Assembly: GCF_000759435.1 (NCBI RefSeq) | Contig: NZ_JRJG01000034.1 | Coordinates: forward strand, 1 to 64,000 | Source of the DNA: Hoeflea sp. BAL378 | GTDB lineage: Bacteria > Pseudomonadota > Alphaproteobacteria > Rhizobiales > Rhizobiaceae | DNA length: 64,000 nt | Reading direction: 5' to 3' | Shown here: piece after piece, positions 8,295-17,214 of the stretch | How positions within the stretch are numbered: position 1 is the stretch's first letter | Layout: every line of letters starts with the position of its first letter | Notes under the pieces: model-generated | Database searches by the model: none | The model's input: the letters and a program-made list of their open reading frames with translations, nothing else | What the model was told of the DNA's origin: nothing | Made by a program: the position numbers and the translations under genes

Positions 8295-11200
8295 TCAGCC
8301 GTAGACGACGAGCAGATCCTTGGCGTCGATCTGGTCGCCGGTCTTGACCAGCACCTCGGCCAGCGTTCCGTCCCGCTCGGCATGGATGGCGGTCTCCATC
8401 TTCATCGCCTCGATCGACACCAGCACGTCGCCTGCCTTGACCGGCTGGCCCTGCGTCACCGCGACGGTGGAGATCACGCCGGGCATCGGAGCGCCGACAT
8501 GGGCGTCATTGCCGAGCTCGGCCTTGCGCCGCGCCGCCGATCCCGATGCGCCATGCGCCCGGTCCGGCACCTTGACCCGGCGCGGCTGACCGTTGAGTTC
8601 GAAGAACACCGTGACCATGCCCTTGTCGTCGGCCTCCCCCTGGGCCAGGTTCTGGACCACCAGCGTCTTGCCCTTCTCGATCTCGATGAACAGCTCGTCG
8701 CCCACCGCAATGCCGTAGAAATAGGCGGGCGTCGGCAGCATGCTGACCGGGCCGTAGGTTTCCGTAGCGATGGCGAAATCGGTGAAGACCTTCGGATACA
8801 TGAGGTAGGAGGCGAATTCGAATTCGCTGATCTTGCGCTCGAGCTTGGCCTCGATCTCGGCGCGCTCGGCCTCGAGATCGGCGTCCGGCAGCATCGAGCC
8901 GGGGCGGACCGTGTAGGCCTCCTCGCCCTTGAGCACCTTCTTCTGCAAAGCCTGCGGCCAGCCCGAGGGCGGCTGGCCGAGGTCGCCGCGCATCATCGAC
9001 ACCACGGAATCCGGGAAGGACACGTCCTTGTCCGGGTTCTCGACATCGGCGACGCTCAGATCCTGGCTCACCATCATCAGCGCCATGTCGCCCACCACCT
9101 TGGAGGACGGCGTCACCTTGACGATGTCGCCGAACATCTGGTTGGCGTCGGCATAGGCCTGCGCCACCTCGTGCCAGCGGGTCTCGAGCCCCAGCGAACG
9201 CGCCTGTTCCTTGAGGTTGGTGAACTGCCCGCCCGGCATCTCGTGCAGGTAGACTTCAGACGCCGGCCCCTTGAGATCGCTTTCGAAGGCGGCGTACTGG
9301 TTGCGCACCGCCTCCCAGTAGAACGAGATCCGCCGGATCGATTCGGTATCCAGCCCGGGATCGCGCTCGTGGCCCTTGAGCGCCTCGACGATCGAGCCCA
9401 GGCAGGGCTGCGAGGTGTTGCCCGACAGCGAGTCCATCGCCGCATCCACCGCGTCGACGCCGCTGTCGACCGCGGCGAGCACGGTCGCCGCCGAGATGCC
9501 CGAGGTGTCGTGGGTGTGGAAATGGATCGGCAGATCCGTCGAAGCGCGCAGCGCCGAAAACAACTGCCGCGCCGCCGCGGGCTTGAGCAGTCCGGCCATG
9601 TCCTTGACCGCGATGATGTGCGCGCCGGCCTTCTCGAGCTCGGCCGCCAGCGCGGTGTAATATTTGAGGTCGTATTTCGGCCGGGCGGAATTGAGGATGT
9701 CGCCGGTGTAGCAGATCGTGGCTTCGCAGAGCTTGTTCTCCTCGCGCACCGCATCCATCGACACCCGCATGTTCTCGACCCAGTTGAGGCAGTCGAACAC
9801 CCGGAACAGGTCGATGCCGCCCTCAGCCGCCTGGCGGACGAAGTGCTTCACCACATTGTCGGGGTAGTTCTTGTAGCCCACGCCGTTGGCGCCGCGCAGC
9901 AGCATCTGCAGCAGCAGGTTGGGCGCACCCTTGCGCACCAGATCGAGCCGCTCCCACGGATCCTCGGTGAGGAACCGCATCGCCACATCAAAGGTCGCCC
10001 CGCCCCAGCATTCGAGCGACAGCAGGTCCGGCAGCGCCTTGGCATAGGTCTCGGCGATGGCCGCGATGTCGTGGGTGCGCATGCGGGTGGCGAGCAGCGA
10101 CTGGTGGCCGTCGCGCATGGTCGTGTCGGTGATCAGCACCCGGGTCTGCGCCCGCATCCATTTGGCGAAGCCTTCCGGACCCAGGTCGTCGAGCAACTGC
10201 CGCGTTCCCGGCCGGATCTCGCCTTCGACATAGGGCACCCGCGGTGCTGCGGCATCGGCCACCGGCAGCGGCCGGCCCTTGGTCTCGGGATGGCCGTTGA
10301 CCGTGACGTCGGCCAGATAGGTCAGAAGCTTGGTGGCCCGGTCCTGGCGCTTGACCTGCTCGAACAGCTCCGGCGTGGTGTCGATGAACCGCGTCGTATA
10401 GGTGTTGTTGCGGAACTCCGGGTGGCTGATGATCGCTTCGAGGAAGGTCAGGTTGGTGGCGACGCCGCGGATCCGGAACTCGCGCAGGGCGCGGTGCATG
10501 CGGCGGATGGTTTCCTCCGCCGTGGGCGCCCAGGCGGTGACCTTCTCCAGCAGCGGATCGTAGAACCGGGTGATCACAGCACCCGAATAGGCGGTGCCGC
10601 CGTCAAGCCTTATGCCGAAGCCGGTGGCGCCGCGATAGGCGGTGATCCGGCCGTAGTCGGGAATGAAATTCTGCTCCGGATCCTCGGTGGTGATGCGGCA
10701 CTGCAGCGCATGGCCGTTGAGCTTGATGTCGGCCTGCGCCGGAATTCCGGATTCCGGGGTGCCGATCGCCTTGCCTTCGAGGATGTGGATCTGCGCCTTT
10801 ACGATGTCGATGCCGGTCACTTCCTCGGTCACCGTATGCTCGACCTGGATGCGCGGATTGACCTCGATGAAGTAGAAGGCGCCGGTATCCATGTCCATCA
10901 GGTACTCGACCGTGCCCGCGCCGACATAGCTTGTCGCGTTGGCGATCTTGAGCGAGTACGTCGCCAGTTCCTGGCGCTGGGCCTCGGTGAGGTAGGGCGC
11001 GGGCGCCCGCTCCACGACCTTCTGGTTGCGGCGCTGCACCGAGCAGTCGCGCTCGAACAGATGCACGGCATTGCCGTGGGTGTCGCCGAGAATCTGGCTT
11101 TCGACGTGGCGCGCCCGCTCCACCAGCTTCTCGAGATAGACCTCGTCCTTGCCGAAGGCGGCCATGGCCTCGCGCTTGGCCTCGGTGACCTCGCGGGCCA

Positions 11201-11753
11201 GGTCCTTGGGATCGCGGATGGCGCGCATGCCGCGGCCGCCGCCGCCCCATGAGGCCTTGAGCATGACCGGATAGCCGATCTCGTCGGCCATGCGCGCGAC
11301 TTCCTTCATGTCGTCGGGCAGCGGCTCGGTGGCCGGCACCACCGGAACGCCGATTTCGATGGCGAGGTTGCGCGCCGCCACCTTGTTGCCCAGCCTGCGC
11401 ATGGTGTCGGGCCGGGGCCCGATGAAGATGATGCCGTGCTCGGCGCAGGCGTCGGCGAATTCCGGGCTTTCCGACAAAAGCCCGTAGCCGGGATGGATCG
11501 CGTCGGCGCCCGAGAGCTTCGCCACCCGGATCACCTCGTCGATCGACAGATAGCTTTCGATCGGCCCCAGGTCGCGCGCCAGATGCGGCCCGCGGCCGAC
11601 CTGGTAGGATTCGTCCGCCTTGAACCGGTGCAGCGCGAGCTTGTCTTCCTCGGCCCAGATGGCGACGGTTTTCATGCCCAGCTCGTTGGCTGCGCGGAAC
11701 ACGCGGATGGCAATTTCTGAACGGTTGGCGACGAGGATCTTGGAAATCGGCAA
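8295..11753 (-). CDS. pyc: Pyruvate carboxylase, TTG start
   Basis: Biotin enzyme that carboxylates pyruvate to oxaloacetate with ATP and bicarbonate, the main anaplerotic step. It is 1152 aa, close to the known Rhizobium etli enzyme. Domains in order: biotin carboxylase (about 5-460, with GGGGRGMR and the EMK-like MEVNPR-type region FIEVNPRIQVEHTVTEE), carboxyltransferase (about 540-815, LITDTTMRDGHQSLLATR), the linker domain, and biotinyl carrier with EAMKMET, biotin lysine at 1118. The frame extends to an ATG at 11813, but TTG 11753 has GGGAG seven bases upstream and gives the conserved start MPISKILVANRSEIAIRVF, so it was chosen. Acetyl-CoA activation is expected for this alpha4 form. Confidence 0.96.
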   Translation of the reverse strand: MPISKILVANRSEIAIRVFRAANELGMKTVAIWAEEDKLALHRFKADESYQVGRGPHLARDLGPIESYLSIDEVIRVAKLSGADAIHPGYGLLSESPEFADACAEHGIIFIGPRPDTMRRLGNKVAARNLAIEIGVPVVPATEPLPDDMKEVARMADEIGYPVMLKASWGGGGRGMRAIRDPKDLAREVTEAKREAMAAFGKDEVYLEKLVERARHVESQILGDTHGNAVHLFERDCSVQRRNQKVVERAPAPYLTEAQRQELATYSLKIANATSYVGAGTVEYLMDMDTGAFYFIEVNPRIQVEHTVTEEVTGIDIVKAQIHILEGKAIGTPESGIPAQADIKLNGHALQCRITTEDPEQNFIPDYGRITAYRGATGFGIRLDGGTAYSGAVITRFYDPLLEKVTAWAPTAEETIRRMHRALREFRIRGVATNLTFLEAIISHPEFRNNTYTTRFIDTTPELFEQVKRQDRATKLLTYLADVTVNGHPETKGRPLPVADAAAPRVPYVEGEIRPGTRQLLDDLGPEGFAKWMRAQTRVLITDTTMRDGHQSLLATRMRTHDIAAIAETYAKALPDLLSLECWGGATFDVAMRFLTEDPWERLDLVRKGAPNLLLQMLLRGANGVGYKNYPDNVVKHFVRQAAEGGIDLFRVFDCLNWVENMRVSMDAVREENKLCEATICYTGDILNSARPKYDLKYYTALAAELEKAGAHIIAVKDMAGLLKPAAARQLFSALRASTDLPIHFHTHDTSGISAATVLAAVDSGVDAVDAAMDSLSGNTSQPCLGSIVEALKGHERDPGLDTESIRRISFYWEAVRNQYAAFESDLKGPASEVYLHEMPGGQFTNLKEQARSLGLETRWHEVAQAYADANQMFGDIVKVTPSSKVVGDMALMMVSQDLSVADVENPDKDVSFPDSVVSMMRGDLGQPPSGWPQALQKKVLKGEEAYTVRPGSMLPDADLEAERAEIEAKLERKISEFEFASYLMYPKVFTDFAIATETYGPVSMLPTPAYFYGIAVGDELFIEIEKGKTLVVQNLAQGEADDKGMVTVFFELNGQPRRVKVPDRAHGASGSAARRKAELGNDAHVGAPMPGVISTVAVTQGQPVKAGDVLVSIEAMKMETAIHAERDGTLAEVLVKTGDQIDAKDLLVVYG

Positions 11754-11978
11754 GACGGGCTCCCGGGTTTGGGCGGAGGGATCAGGGTCCTGGCGAACCC
11801 CGGCCCCAATCATTAGCGTCAGTTTTGTTGCAGTGCAAATAGCCGCGGCCCGGCTCAGGCCCGATCATCGGCCGGCTCTCGCGCATCACCGGGCAGCAAC
11901 CGCGGCAAAGGCGGGAGGCGCCCCCGGCCGGGCGCCGGGGTGTCGGGCGATGGAACCGCTCGGGCGGCGGATGATGGA

Positions 11979-12722
11979 TCAGGAGATCAGGCCGAGCCTG
12001 AAGGCGATCGCCACCACATGGTGGCGGTTCTTGGCGTTGAGTTTGTCCTGGATGCCGTTCATGTACCAGTCGACGGTATGCGCCGACAGGCCGAGCGTGG
12101 CGCCCATCTCGTTGGAGGTCATCCCGTAGCCGAGATATTCGAGCGTCTCCATCTCGCGGCGGGTCATCTGCACCGCGACTGGCCGGGCGATCCGCTCATA
12201 GGCGCCGCGGTCATGCACCTCGAGAATGTCCCAGAAAGCCTTCTTGGCCAGCGCATCCATCAGCGACATTTGAGAAGGCGAGAGATCGACCGTCCGGCCC
12301 GCCACCGAGAGCACGCCGACCAGCCCGCGCCGACCGTGGACCGGGAACACATATCCGTCCTCCAGCCCGTGGCGTCGGGCGTCGACCATCATCCGCTCCA
12401 TGCGGCTGCGATGCGGATCCTGCTCGAAGGCCAGCATCGGCTCGCTCCAGCGGTAGCCGCGCTGGCTGTGCCCGAGATAGCGGATGATCGGGTCAATGGC
12501 GGCGTATTTCCGCTTCACATAGAGTTCGGGCCAGCCCTTCGGCCACTGCCCGGCGAGCATGATGCCGTCCGCGTCGCTCTCGGGCCCCGGCTGCCGCACC
12601 AGCGTGAAGAAATCAAATCCAAGCGCGCCTATGACCTTGGAAAGCCGCGCGCGGACAACATCGGCGCCGTCCTCCCCGTCGCGCCCGGTATCCAGAAACT
12701 CCAGAACTGCATCCATGTTCAT
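11979..12722 (-). CDS. LuxR-family regulator with autoinducer-binding domain (LuxR solo)
   Basis: Transcription factor of 247 aa with an N-terminal autoinducer-binding domain (about 15-165) and a C-terminal LuxR helix-turn-helix (about 180-240; TRREMETLEYLGYGMTSNEM, then LGLSAHTVDWYMNGI). The residues that hold acyl-homoserine lactone in TraR-type receptors are all present: Trp64, Tyr68, Asp77, Pro78 and Trp92. No luxI synthase is in the window, so this is a LuxR solo that may listen to signals made elsewhere in the genome or by neighbours. It lies after the terminator of the catabolic operon, in the same direction, and 165 bp after it the pyc reading frame begins. Target genes are unknown. 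Confidence 0.88.
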   Translation of the reverse strand: MNMDAVLEFLDTGRDGEDGADVVRARLSKVIGALGFDFFTLVRQPGPESDADGIMLAGQWPKGWPELYVKRKYAAIDPIIRYLGHSQRGYRWSEPMLAFEQDPHRSRMERMMVDARRHGLEDGYVFPVHGRRGLVGVLSVAGRTVDLSPSQMSLMDALAKKAFWDILEVHDRGAYERIARPVAVQMTRREMETLEYLGYGMTSNEMGATLGLSAHTVDWYMNGIQDKLNAKNRHHVVAIAFRLGLIS

Positions 12723-12886
12723 CGTTTCTTCCTTTCACACTCAAACAGCTATCTCAAAATGCAACAGTATTGGCCTGCGTGAACAGGATCTCTAAAGCAT
12801 TGTAACCGCAATTCTTTCAGTTGCAAAAATATTTTCCGCAATCCCGGCATGTCGGGTGTTCCGAAATCCTAGGCCCGGGAACGAAG

Positions 12887-12923
12887 AAAAGCCGGTGCGC
12901 AGGATCGCCGCGCACCGGCTTTT
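12887..12923 (-). terminator. Rho-independent terminator of the catabolic operon
   Basis: A perfect 14-bp stem, AAAAGCCGGTGCGC (12887-12900) and GCGCACCGGCTTTT (12910-12923), with a 9-nt loop. Both strands end in a T-run, so it can act in both directions. It lies 46 bp after the stop of the iron alcohol dehydrogenase and separates the operon from the LuxR gene. Confidence 0.85.
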
Positions 12924-12968
12924 GGAAGAGACTGGAGCCCGGATGCGGACACCGGGCCGGAAGGGTTG

Positions 12969-14114
12969 TCAGATACAGGCTTCGAACAGCGCCTTGGTGT
13001 TTTCGGGCGTCATTTTCACCGGATTGCCGCCGGCGCTGGGGTCCTCCAGCGCCATCGCCGTCATTTCGTCGATCCGGTCGCGGCCGACGCCAAGCGCCGC
13101 CAGCTTGTCGGGAACGCCGAGATCGGCGCGCAGCTTCAGGACGAAATCGTAGAACCCGTCGAAGCCGCCGGCGATTCCCATGTAATCCGCGGCGCGCGCG
13201 ATCCGCTCCTCGATCTCGGGCCTGTTCAGCTTCAGCACCGGCGGCATCACCACCGCGTTGGTCATGCCGTGATGGGTGTTGTAGACGGCGCCGATCGGGT
13301 GCGACAGCGCGTGGATGGCGCCGAGCCCCTTCTGGAACGCCACCGCCCCCATCGCCGCGGCGCTCATCATCTCCGCGCGGGCGGCAATGTTGGAGCCGTC
13401 GGCGACCACCAGCGGCAGGTTGTCCTTGACCAGCCGCATCCCCTCGAGCGCAATGCCCTGGCTCATCGGATGATAGAACGGCGAGGAATAGGCTTCGAGG
13501 CAATGGGCAAACGCGTCCATGCCGGTGCCGACCGTGATGATCCGCGGCATGCCGACGGTCAGTTCCGGGTCGCAGATGGTGATCGCGGGCAACAGCTTGG
13601 GATGGAAGATGATCTTCTTGACGTGGGTGTCCGAATTGGTGAGCACGCCGGCGCGGCCGACTTCCGAGCCCGTGCCGGCGGTGGTCGGCACCGCGATGAT
13701 CGGGGCGATCGCCTTGGCGTCGGCGCGGGTCCACCAGTCGCCGATATCCTCGAAATCCCACACCGGGCGGGTCTGTCCGGCCTGGAACGCGATCAGCTTG
13801 CCGAGGTCGAGCCCGGAGCCGCCGCCGAAGGCGATGACGCCGTCATGGCCGCCCGCCTTGAAGGCGGCGATGCCGGCCGCGAGGTTCTTCTCGTTCGGGT
13901 TCGGATCGACATCCGAAAACATCGCCCGGCCCAGGCCGGCTGCATCGAGAATGTCGAGCGCCTGCTGGGTGATCGGCAGCGACGCCAGCCCCCGGTCGGT
14001 GACCAGAAGCGGCAGCTTGATGCCCGCGGTCAGGCAGGCTTCGGCGAGTTCCGAGATGCGGCCTGCTCCGAAACGGATAGCAGTGGGATAGGACCAGTTG
14101 GCGCGCGGGCTCAT
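12969..14114 (-). CDS. Iron-containing (group III) alcohol dehydrogenase
   Basis: NAD(P)-dependent dehydrogenase of the iron-activated family, 381 aa, expected to oxidise a primary alcohol to an aldehyde. The nucleotide loop GGGSGLDLGK is at 97-106 and TTAGTGSE at 144-151. The metal ligands known from the family (FucO) line up as Asp200, His204, His268 and His282. The reading frame continues upstream, but ATG 14114 overlaps the aldehyde dehydrogenase stop codon (ATGA) and gives the normal start MSPRANWSYPTAIRFG. It is the last gene of the leftward operon, translationally coupled to the aldehyde dehydrogenase, which suggests consecutive oxidation steps on one substrate. Confidence 0.92.
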   Translation of the reverse strand: MSPRANWSYPTAIRFGAGRISELAEACLTAGIKLPLLVTDRGLASLPITQQALDILDAAGLGRAMFSDVDPNPNEKNLAAGIAAFKAGGHDGVIAFGGGSGLDLGKLIAFQAGQTRPVWDFEDIGDWWTRADAKAIAPIIAVPTTAGTGSEVGRAGVLTNSDTHVKKIIFHPKLLPAITICDPELTVGMPRIITVGTGMDAFAHCLEAYSSPFYHPMSQGIALEGMRLVKDNLPLVVADGSNIAARAEMMSAAAMGAVAFQKGLGAIHALSHPIGAVYNTHHGMTNAVVMPPVLKLNRPEIEERIARAADYMGIAGGFDGFYDFVLKLRADLGVPDKLAALGVGRDRIDEMTAMALEDPSAGGNPVKMTPENTKALFEACI

Positions 14115-15499
14115 GCGGTTTTCTTTCTCAGGTGGTAGGATTTCGGACGGGTCAGGTTGTGGAAGCCGATTTCGGACAGCGAGCCGCCGCGGCCGGTGGC
14201 CTTGCAGCCGGTCCAGCACAGCGCCGGATCGAGATAATCGGCGCGGTTCATGAACACCGTGCCGGTCTCGATCTCCGCGCCGATGCGGGCGGCGCGCTCG
14301 GCGTCGTTTGTCCACAGCGAGGCTGTGAGGCCGAACTGGCAGTCGTTCATCAGCGCCAGCGCCTCTTCGTCGCTGTCGACCGGCATGATGCTGACCACCG
14401 GACCGAAGCTCTCGTCGCGCATCACCCGCATGTCGTGGGTCACGTCGACCAGCACCTGCGGCATCAGGTATGCGCCGCCGTCATCGGCGGGAAACAGCTT
14501 GGGATCGATCAGCCCGCGGGCACCGCTTGCCAGCGCCTCTGCCGTCTGCGCGCGGACTTCGGTGGCGAAGCGGACATTGGCCATCGGCCCGATCGTGGTC
14601 TCTTGCTCCAGCGGGTTGCCGAGCTTGAGGCCCGAAGTGACCCAGGCCACGGCTTTTTCGACAAAGTCCTTGTAGAGCGGGCGGGCGACATAGAGCCGCT
14701 CGATGCCGCAGCAGCACTGGCCGGCATTGTACATCGCGCCGTCCATCAGCACGTCGACCGCCCAGTCGAGATCGGCGTCTTCCATGACGTAGCCCGGATC
14801 CTTGCCGCCGAGCTCGAGCCCCAGCCCGGTGAAGGTGCCCGCGGCGGCGCGTTCGATCGCCTGTCCGCCGCCGACCGAGCCGGTGAAATTGATGAAGTTG
14901 AAGCTGCCCGCCGAGATCAGCTTCTCGGTGCCCCGGTGGTCGAGGAACAGGTTGATGAAGACGTCCTCCGGCAGCCCGGCCTCGGCGAAGGCGCGGACCA
15001 TGCGCTCGCCGACCAGCAGCGTCTGCGTGGCATGCTTGAGCACCACGGTGTTGCCCGCGATCAGCGCCGGGACGACCGTGTTGATCGCCGTCATGTAGGG
15101 ATAGTTCCACGGCGCCACGACGAAGACGACGCCGTGCGGCACGCGCTCGATGCGGCGCTCGAACTGCGCGGAGTTCTCGATCTCGATCGGCGCCAGCGCG
15201 CGCGCGGCGATCTCGGCCATGTAGTTCGTGCGCTCGTTGACGCCGCCGAACTCGCCGCCATAGCGCACCGGACGGCCCATCATCCAGGCCAGTTCCGTCA
15301 CGACGTCATCCTTCATCTCATTGAGCCGGGCGACGCCGGCGCGGACCAGCGCGATGCGCTCGGCGAGCGGACGCCGGGCCCAGTCCTTCTGGGCCTTGCG
15401 TGCTCGTTCGACAGCCGCGGCTGCGTCATCGACGGCCATCACCGGCCGCTCGGCATAGACCGAGCCATCGATGGGCGATATGCATTTCAAGGTGGTCAT
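14111..15499 (-). CDS. NAD(P)-dependent aldehyde dehydrogenase
   Basis: Aldehyde dehydrogenase superfamily enzyme, 462 aa, oxidising an aldehyde to the acid. The general base Glu229 is in the LELGG box, the nucleophile is Cys263 in NAGQCCCG, and Lys155 of the cofactor site is in VVLKHATQT. ATG 15499 has GGGAG upstream and the standard start; the longer frame to 15556 was rejected. It is coupled to the alcohol dehydrogenase by a 4-bp overlap. The 170-bp gap to the glutamine-synthetase-like gene holds a GC-rich hairpin. The specific aldehyde is not shown by sequence; context suggests a gamma-glutamylated amino aldehyde (inference). Confidence 0.92.
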   Translation of the reverse strand: MTTLKCISPIDGSVYAERPVMAVDDAAAAVERARKAQKDWARRPLAERIALVRAGVARLNEMKDDVVTELAWMMGRPVRYGGEFGGVNERTNYMAEIAARALAPIEIENSAQFERRIERVPHGVVFVVAPWNYPYMTAINTVVPALIAGNTVVLKHATQTLLVGERMVRAFAEAGLPEDVFINLFLDHRGTEKLISAGSFNFINFTGSVGGGQAIERAAAGTFTGLGLELGGKDPGYVMEDADLDWAVDVLMDGAMYNAGQCCCGIERLYVARPLYKDFVEKAVAWVTSGLKLGNPLEQETTIGPMANVRFATEVRAQTAEALASGARGLIDPKLFPADDGGAYLMPQVLVDVTHDMRVMRDESFGPVVSIMPVDSDEEALALMNDCQFGLTASLWTNDAERAARIGAEIETGTVFMNRADYLDPALCWTGCKATGRGGSLSEIGFHNLTRPKSYHLRKKTA

Positions 15500-15625
15500 G
15501 TCCCATTCTCCCGTTGGACGGCCGCCCGATGAAGCGCGGGGCGCGCCGGTCCTCAAATCACATCAAAGCCGAATAGACGGCTGCATATCCGACTCCGCGG
15601 AAACAGCCATCGGACAGGTTGTCAC

Positions 15626-15653
15626 GGGGCCCGGCAAACATCGCCGGGACCCC
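15626..15653 (-). terminator. GC-rich hairpin after the glutamine-synthetase-like gene
   Basis: GGGGCCCGGC (15626-15635) pairs with GCCGGG-A-CCCC (15643-15653) with one bulged A. There is no T-run on the minus strand, so it may reduce rather than stop transcription into the aldehyde dehydrogenase gene, or protect the upstream mRNA. Confidence 0.4.
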
Positions 15654-15668
15654 GCTTTCAGCCCTGCG

Positions 15669-17033
15669 TCAAGCCCGCTCGAACCCGCGCGCGATCTCCC
15701 AGTCGGTCACCGCCTTGTCGAACTCTTCCTGTTCCCATTCCGCGCAGCGGACATAGTGGTCGATCACCGCGTCGCCCATCGCCGCGCGCAACATCTTCGA
15801 AGTGCGCAGCGTCTCGGTCGCGGCGCGCAGCGTCGAGGGAATGTGCTTGGCCTCGGCGTTCTCGTAGATGTCGCCCGTCGTCGGCGGCGCCAGTTCGAGC
15901 TTGTCCTCGATCCCCTTGATGCCGGCGGCAAGCAGCGCCGCCTGCGCCAGATAGGGGTTCATGTCCGAGCCGCCGATGCGGCATTCGACCCGCACCGCCT
16001 TCGATCCCTCGCCGCACAGGCGGAACCCGGCGGTGCGGTTGTCCACCGACCAGACCGTGCGCGTCGGCGCGAAGCTGCCCTTCATGAAGCGTTTGTAGCT
16101 GTTGACATAGGGCGCCATGAACCAGGTGTAGTCAGACGCATATTCGATCAGGCCGGCCATGAAATGGCGCATCAGCTCCGACATACCGTGCTCGCCGTCG
16201 GGATCGCGGAAGGCCGGGGTCTTGCCGCTCCACAGCGACATGTGCACATGCGACGACGAGCCGACCTTCTTGGGGTTCCACTTGGGCAGGAACGTCGCGG
16301 AGCGGCCATTGGCCCAGGCGATTTCCTTGACCGCGTGCTTGGCGATGGTGTGGTGGTCGGCGCAGTCGAGCGCCTCGGCGTAGCGGATGTTGAGCTCTTC
16401 CTGGCCGGTCTCGGCCTCGCCCTTGGAGTTCTCGATCGGAATGCCGGCGGCGAAGAGATGATTGCGCACCGGGCGCATGATGCTCTCTTCCTTGGTGGTC
16501 TGCAGGATGTGGTAGTCCTCGTTGTAGGCGCTGATCGGCGTCAGGTCGCGATAGCCGGAGCGCGCAAGGTCGCGGTAGCTCTGCTCGAACAGGAAGAATT
16601 CGAGCTCGGTCGCCATCATCGCCTCGTAGCCCATCTCCTTCAGCCGCGCGATCTGCACTTTCAGGATCTGCCGCGGCGATTGCGGCACCGGCTGGTGCGT
16701 CTTGTGATCGAGCAGGTCGCACAGCACCATCGCCGTGGCCTCGAGCCAGGGGACGCGGCGCAGCGTCGAAAGATCGGGCTTCATCACATAGTCGCCGTAG
16801 CCGGCGCGCCAGCTCGTGGTGGCGTAGCCGTCCGGCGTCGCCATCTCGAGGTCGGTCGCCAGCATGTAGTTGCAGCAGTGCGTTTCCTCGTGGCTCGAAT
16901 CGATGAAGTTCTGCACGTGAAACCGCTTGCCCATCAGGCGGCCCTGCATGTCGACGCAGCAGACCAGCACCGTGTCGATCGCGCCGGATTTTGCGGCGGA
17001 CTTCAGGTCTTCAAAGCTAAGATTTCCGGCCAT
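15669..17033 (-). CDS. Glutamine-synthetase-like gamma-glutamyl ligase
   Basis: Glutamine synthetase fold enzyme, 454 aa, ATP-dependent. It has the N-terminal beta-grasp part (VCCVDMQGRLMGKRF) and the catalytic barrel with SSSHVHMSLW, APTRTVWSVDNRTAGFR and a GSDMNPYLAQAALLAAG segment. Sequence style and context fit the amine-gamma-glutamyl ligases (PuuA, IpuC, GlnA4-like) rather than the housekeeping GlnA, which normally is followed by glnB and carries the adenylylation loop tyrosine. ATG 17033 gives a start MAGNLSFEDLKSA; longer frames reach 17183. It lies inside an operon for a TRAP transporter and two dehydrogenases, so the acceptor is probably an amine imported by that transporter. The acceptor itself is an inference. 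Confidence 0.88.
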   Translation of the reverse strand: MAGNLSFEDLKSAAKSGAIDTVLVCCVDMQGRLMGKRFHVQNFIDSSHEETHCCNYMLATDLEMATPDGYATTSWRAGYGDYVMKPDLSTLRRVPWLEATAMVLCDLLDHKTHQPVPQSPRQILKVQIARLKEMGYEAMMATELEFFLFEQSYRDLARSGYRDLTPISAYNEDYHILQTTKEESIMRPVRNHLFAAGIPIENSKGEAETGQEELNIRYAEALDCADHHTIAKHAVKEIAWANGRSATFLPKWNPKKVGSSSHVHMSLWSGKTPAFRDPDGEHGMSELMRHFMAGLIEYASDYTWFMAPYVNSYKRFMKGSFAPTRTVWSVDNRTAGFRLCGEGSKAVRVECRIGGSDMNPYLAQAALLAAGIKGIEDKLELAPPTTGDIYENAEAKHIPSTLRAATETLRTSKMLRAAMGDAVIDHYVRCAEWEQEEFDKAVTDWEIARGFERA

Positions 17034-17167
17034 GTCGATAGGATCCCGATGATGTGGTTGACGCGTCAGTCTGAGGTCGCGGCCCGAGAACGGCCCGCGC
17101 CTTCCGGAGGGTGGAGCGGCGGGAGCGGATCCCAGGGATCGGGCTCCTGCGGCGCTGTAGTGCCAAT

Positions 17168-17196
17168 CCGCCCCCCGGCGCAAGACCGGGAGGCGG
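17168..17196 (-). terminator. Hairpin after dctP
   Basis: CCGCCCCCCGG (17168-17178) and CCGGGAGGCGG (17186-17196) pair with one mismatch. It lies 19 bp after the TRAP binding-protein stop. There is no T-run; it may set the ratio between the abundant binding protein mRNA and downstream genes. Confidence 0.4.
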
Positions 17197-17214
17197 GATT
17201 TCGGTCAAGCCGGC

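Noticed and set aside
8382-11252. 956-codon plus-strand open frame
   Set aside because: Antisense to pyruvate carboxylase, skewed composition, no family resemblance.
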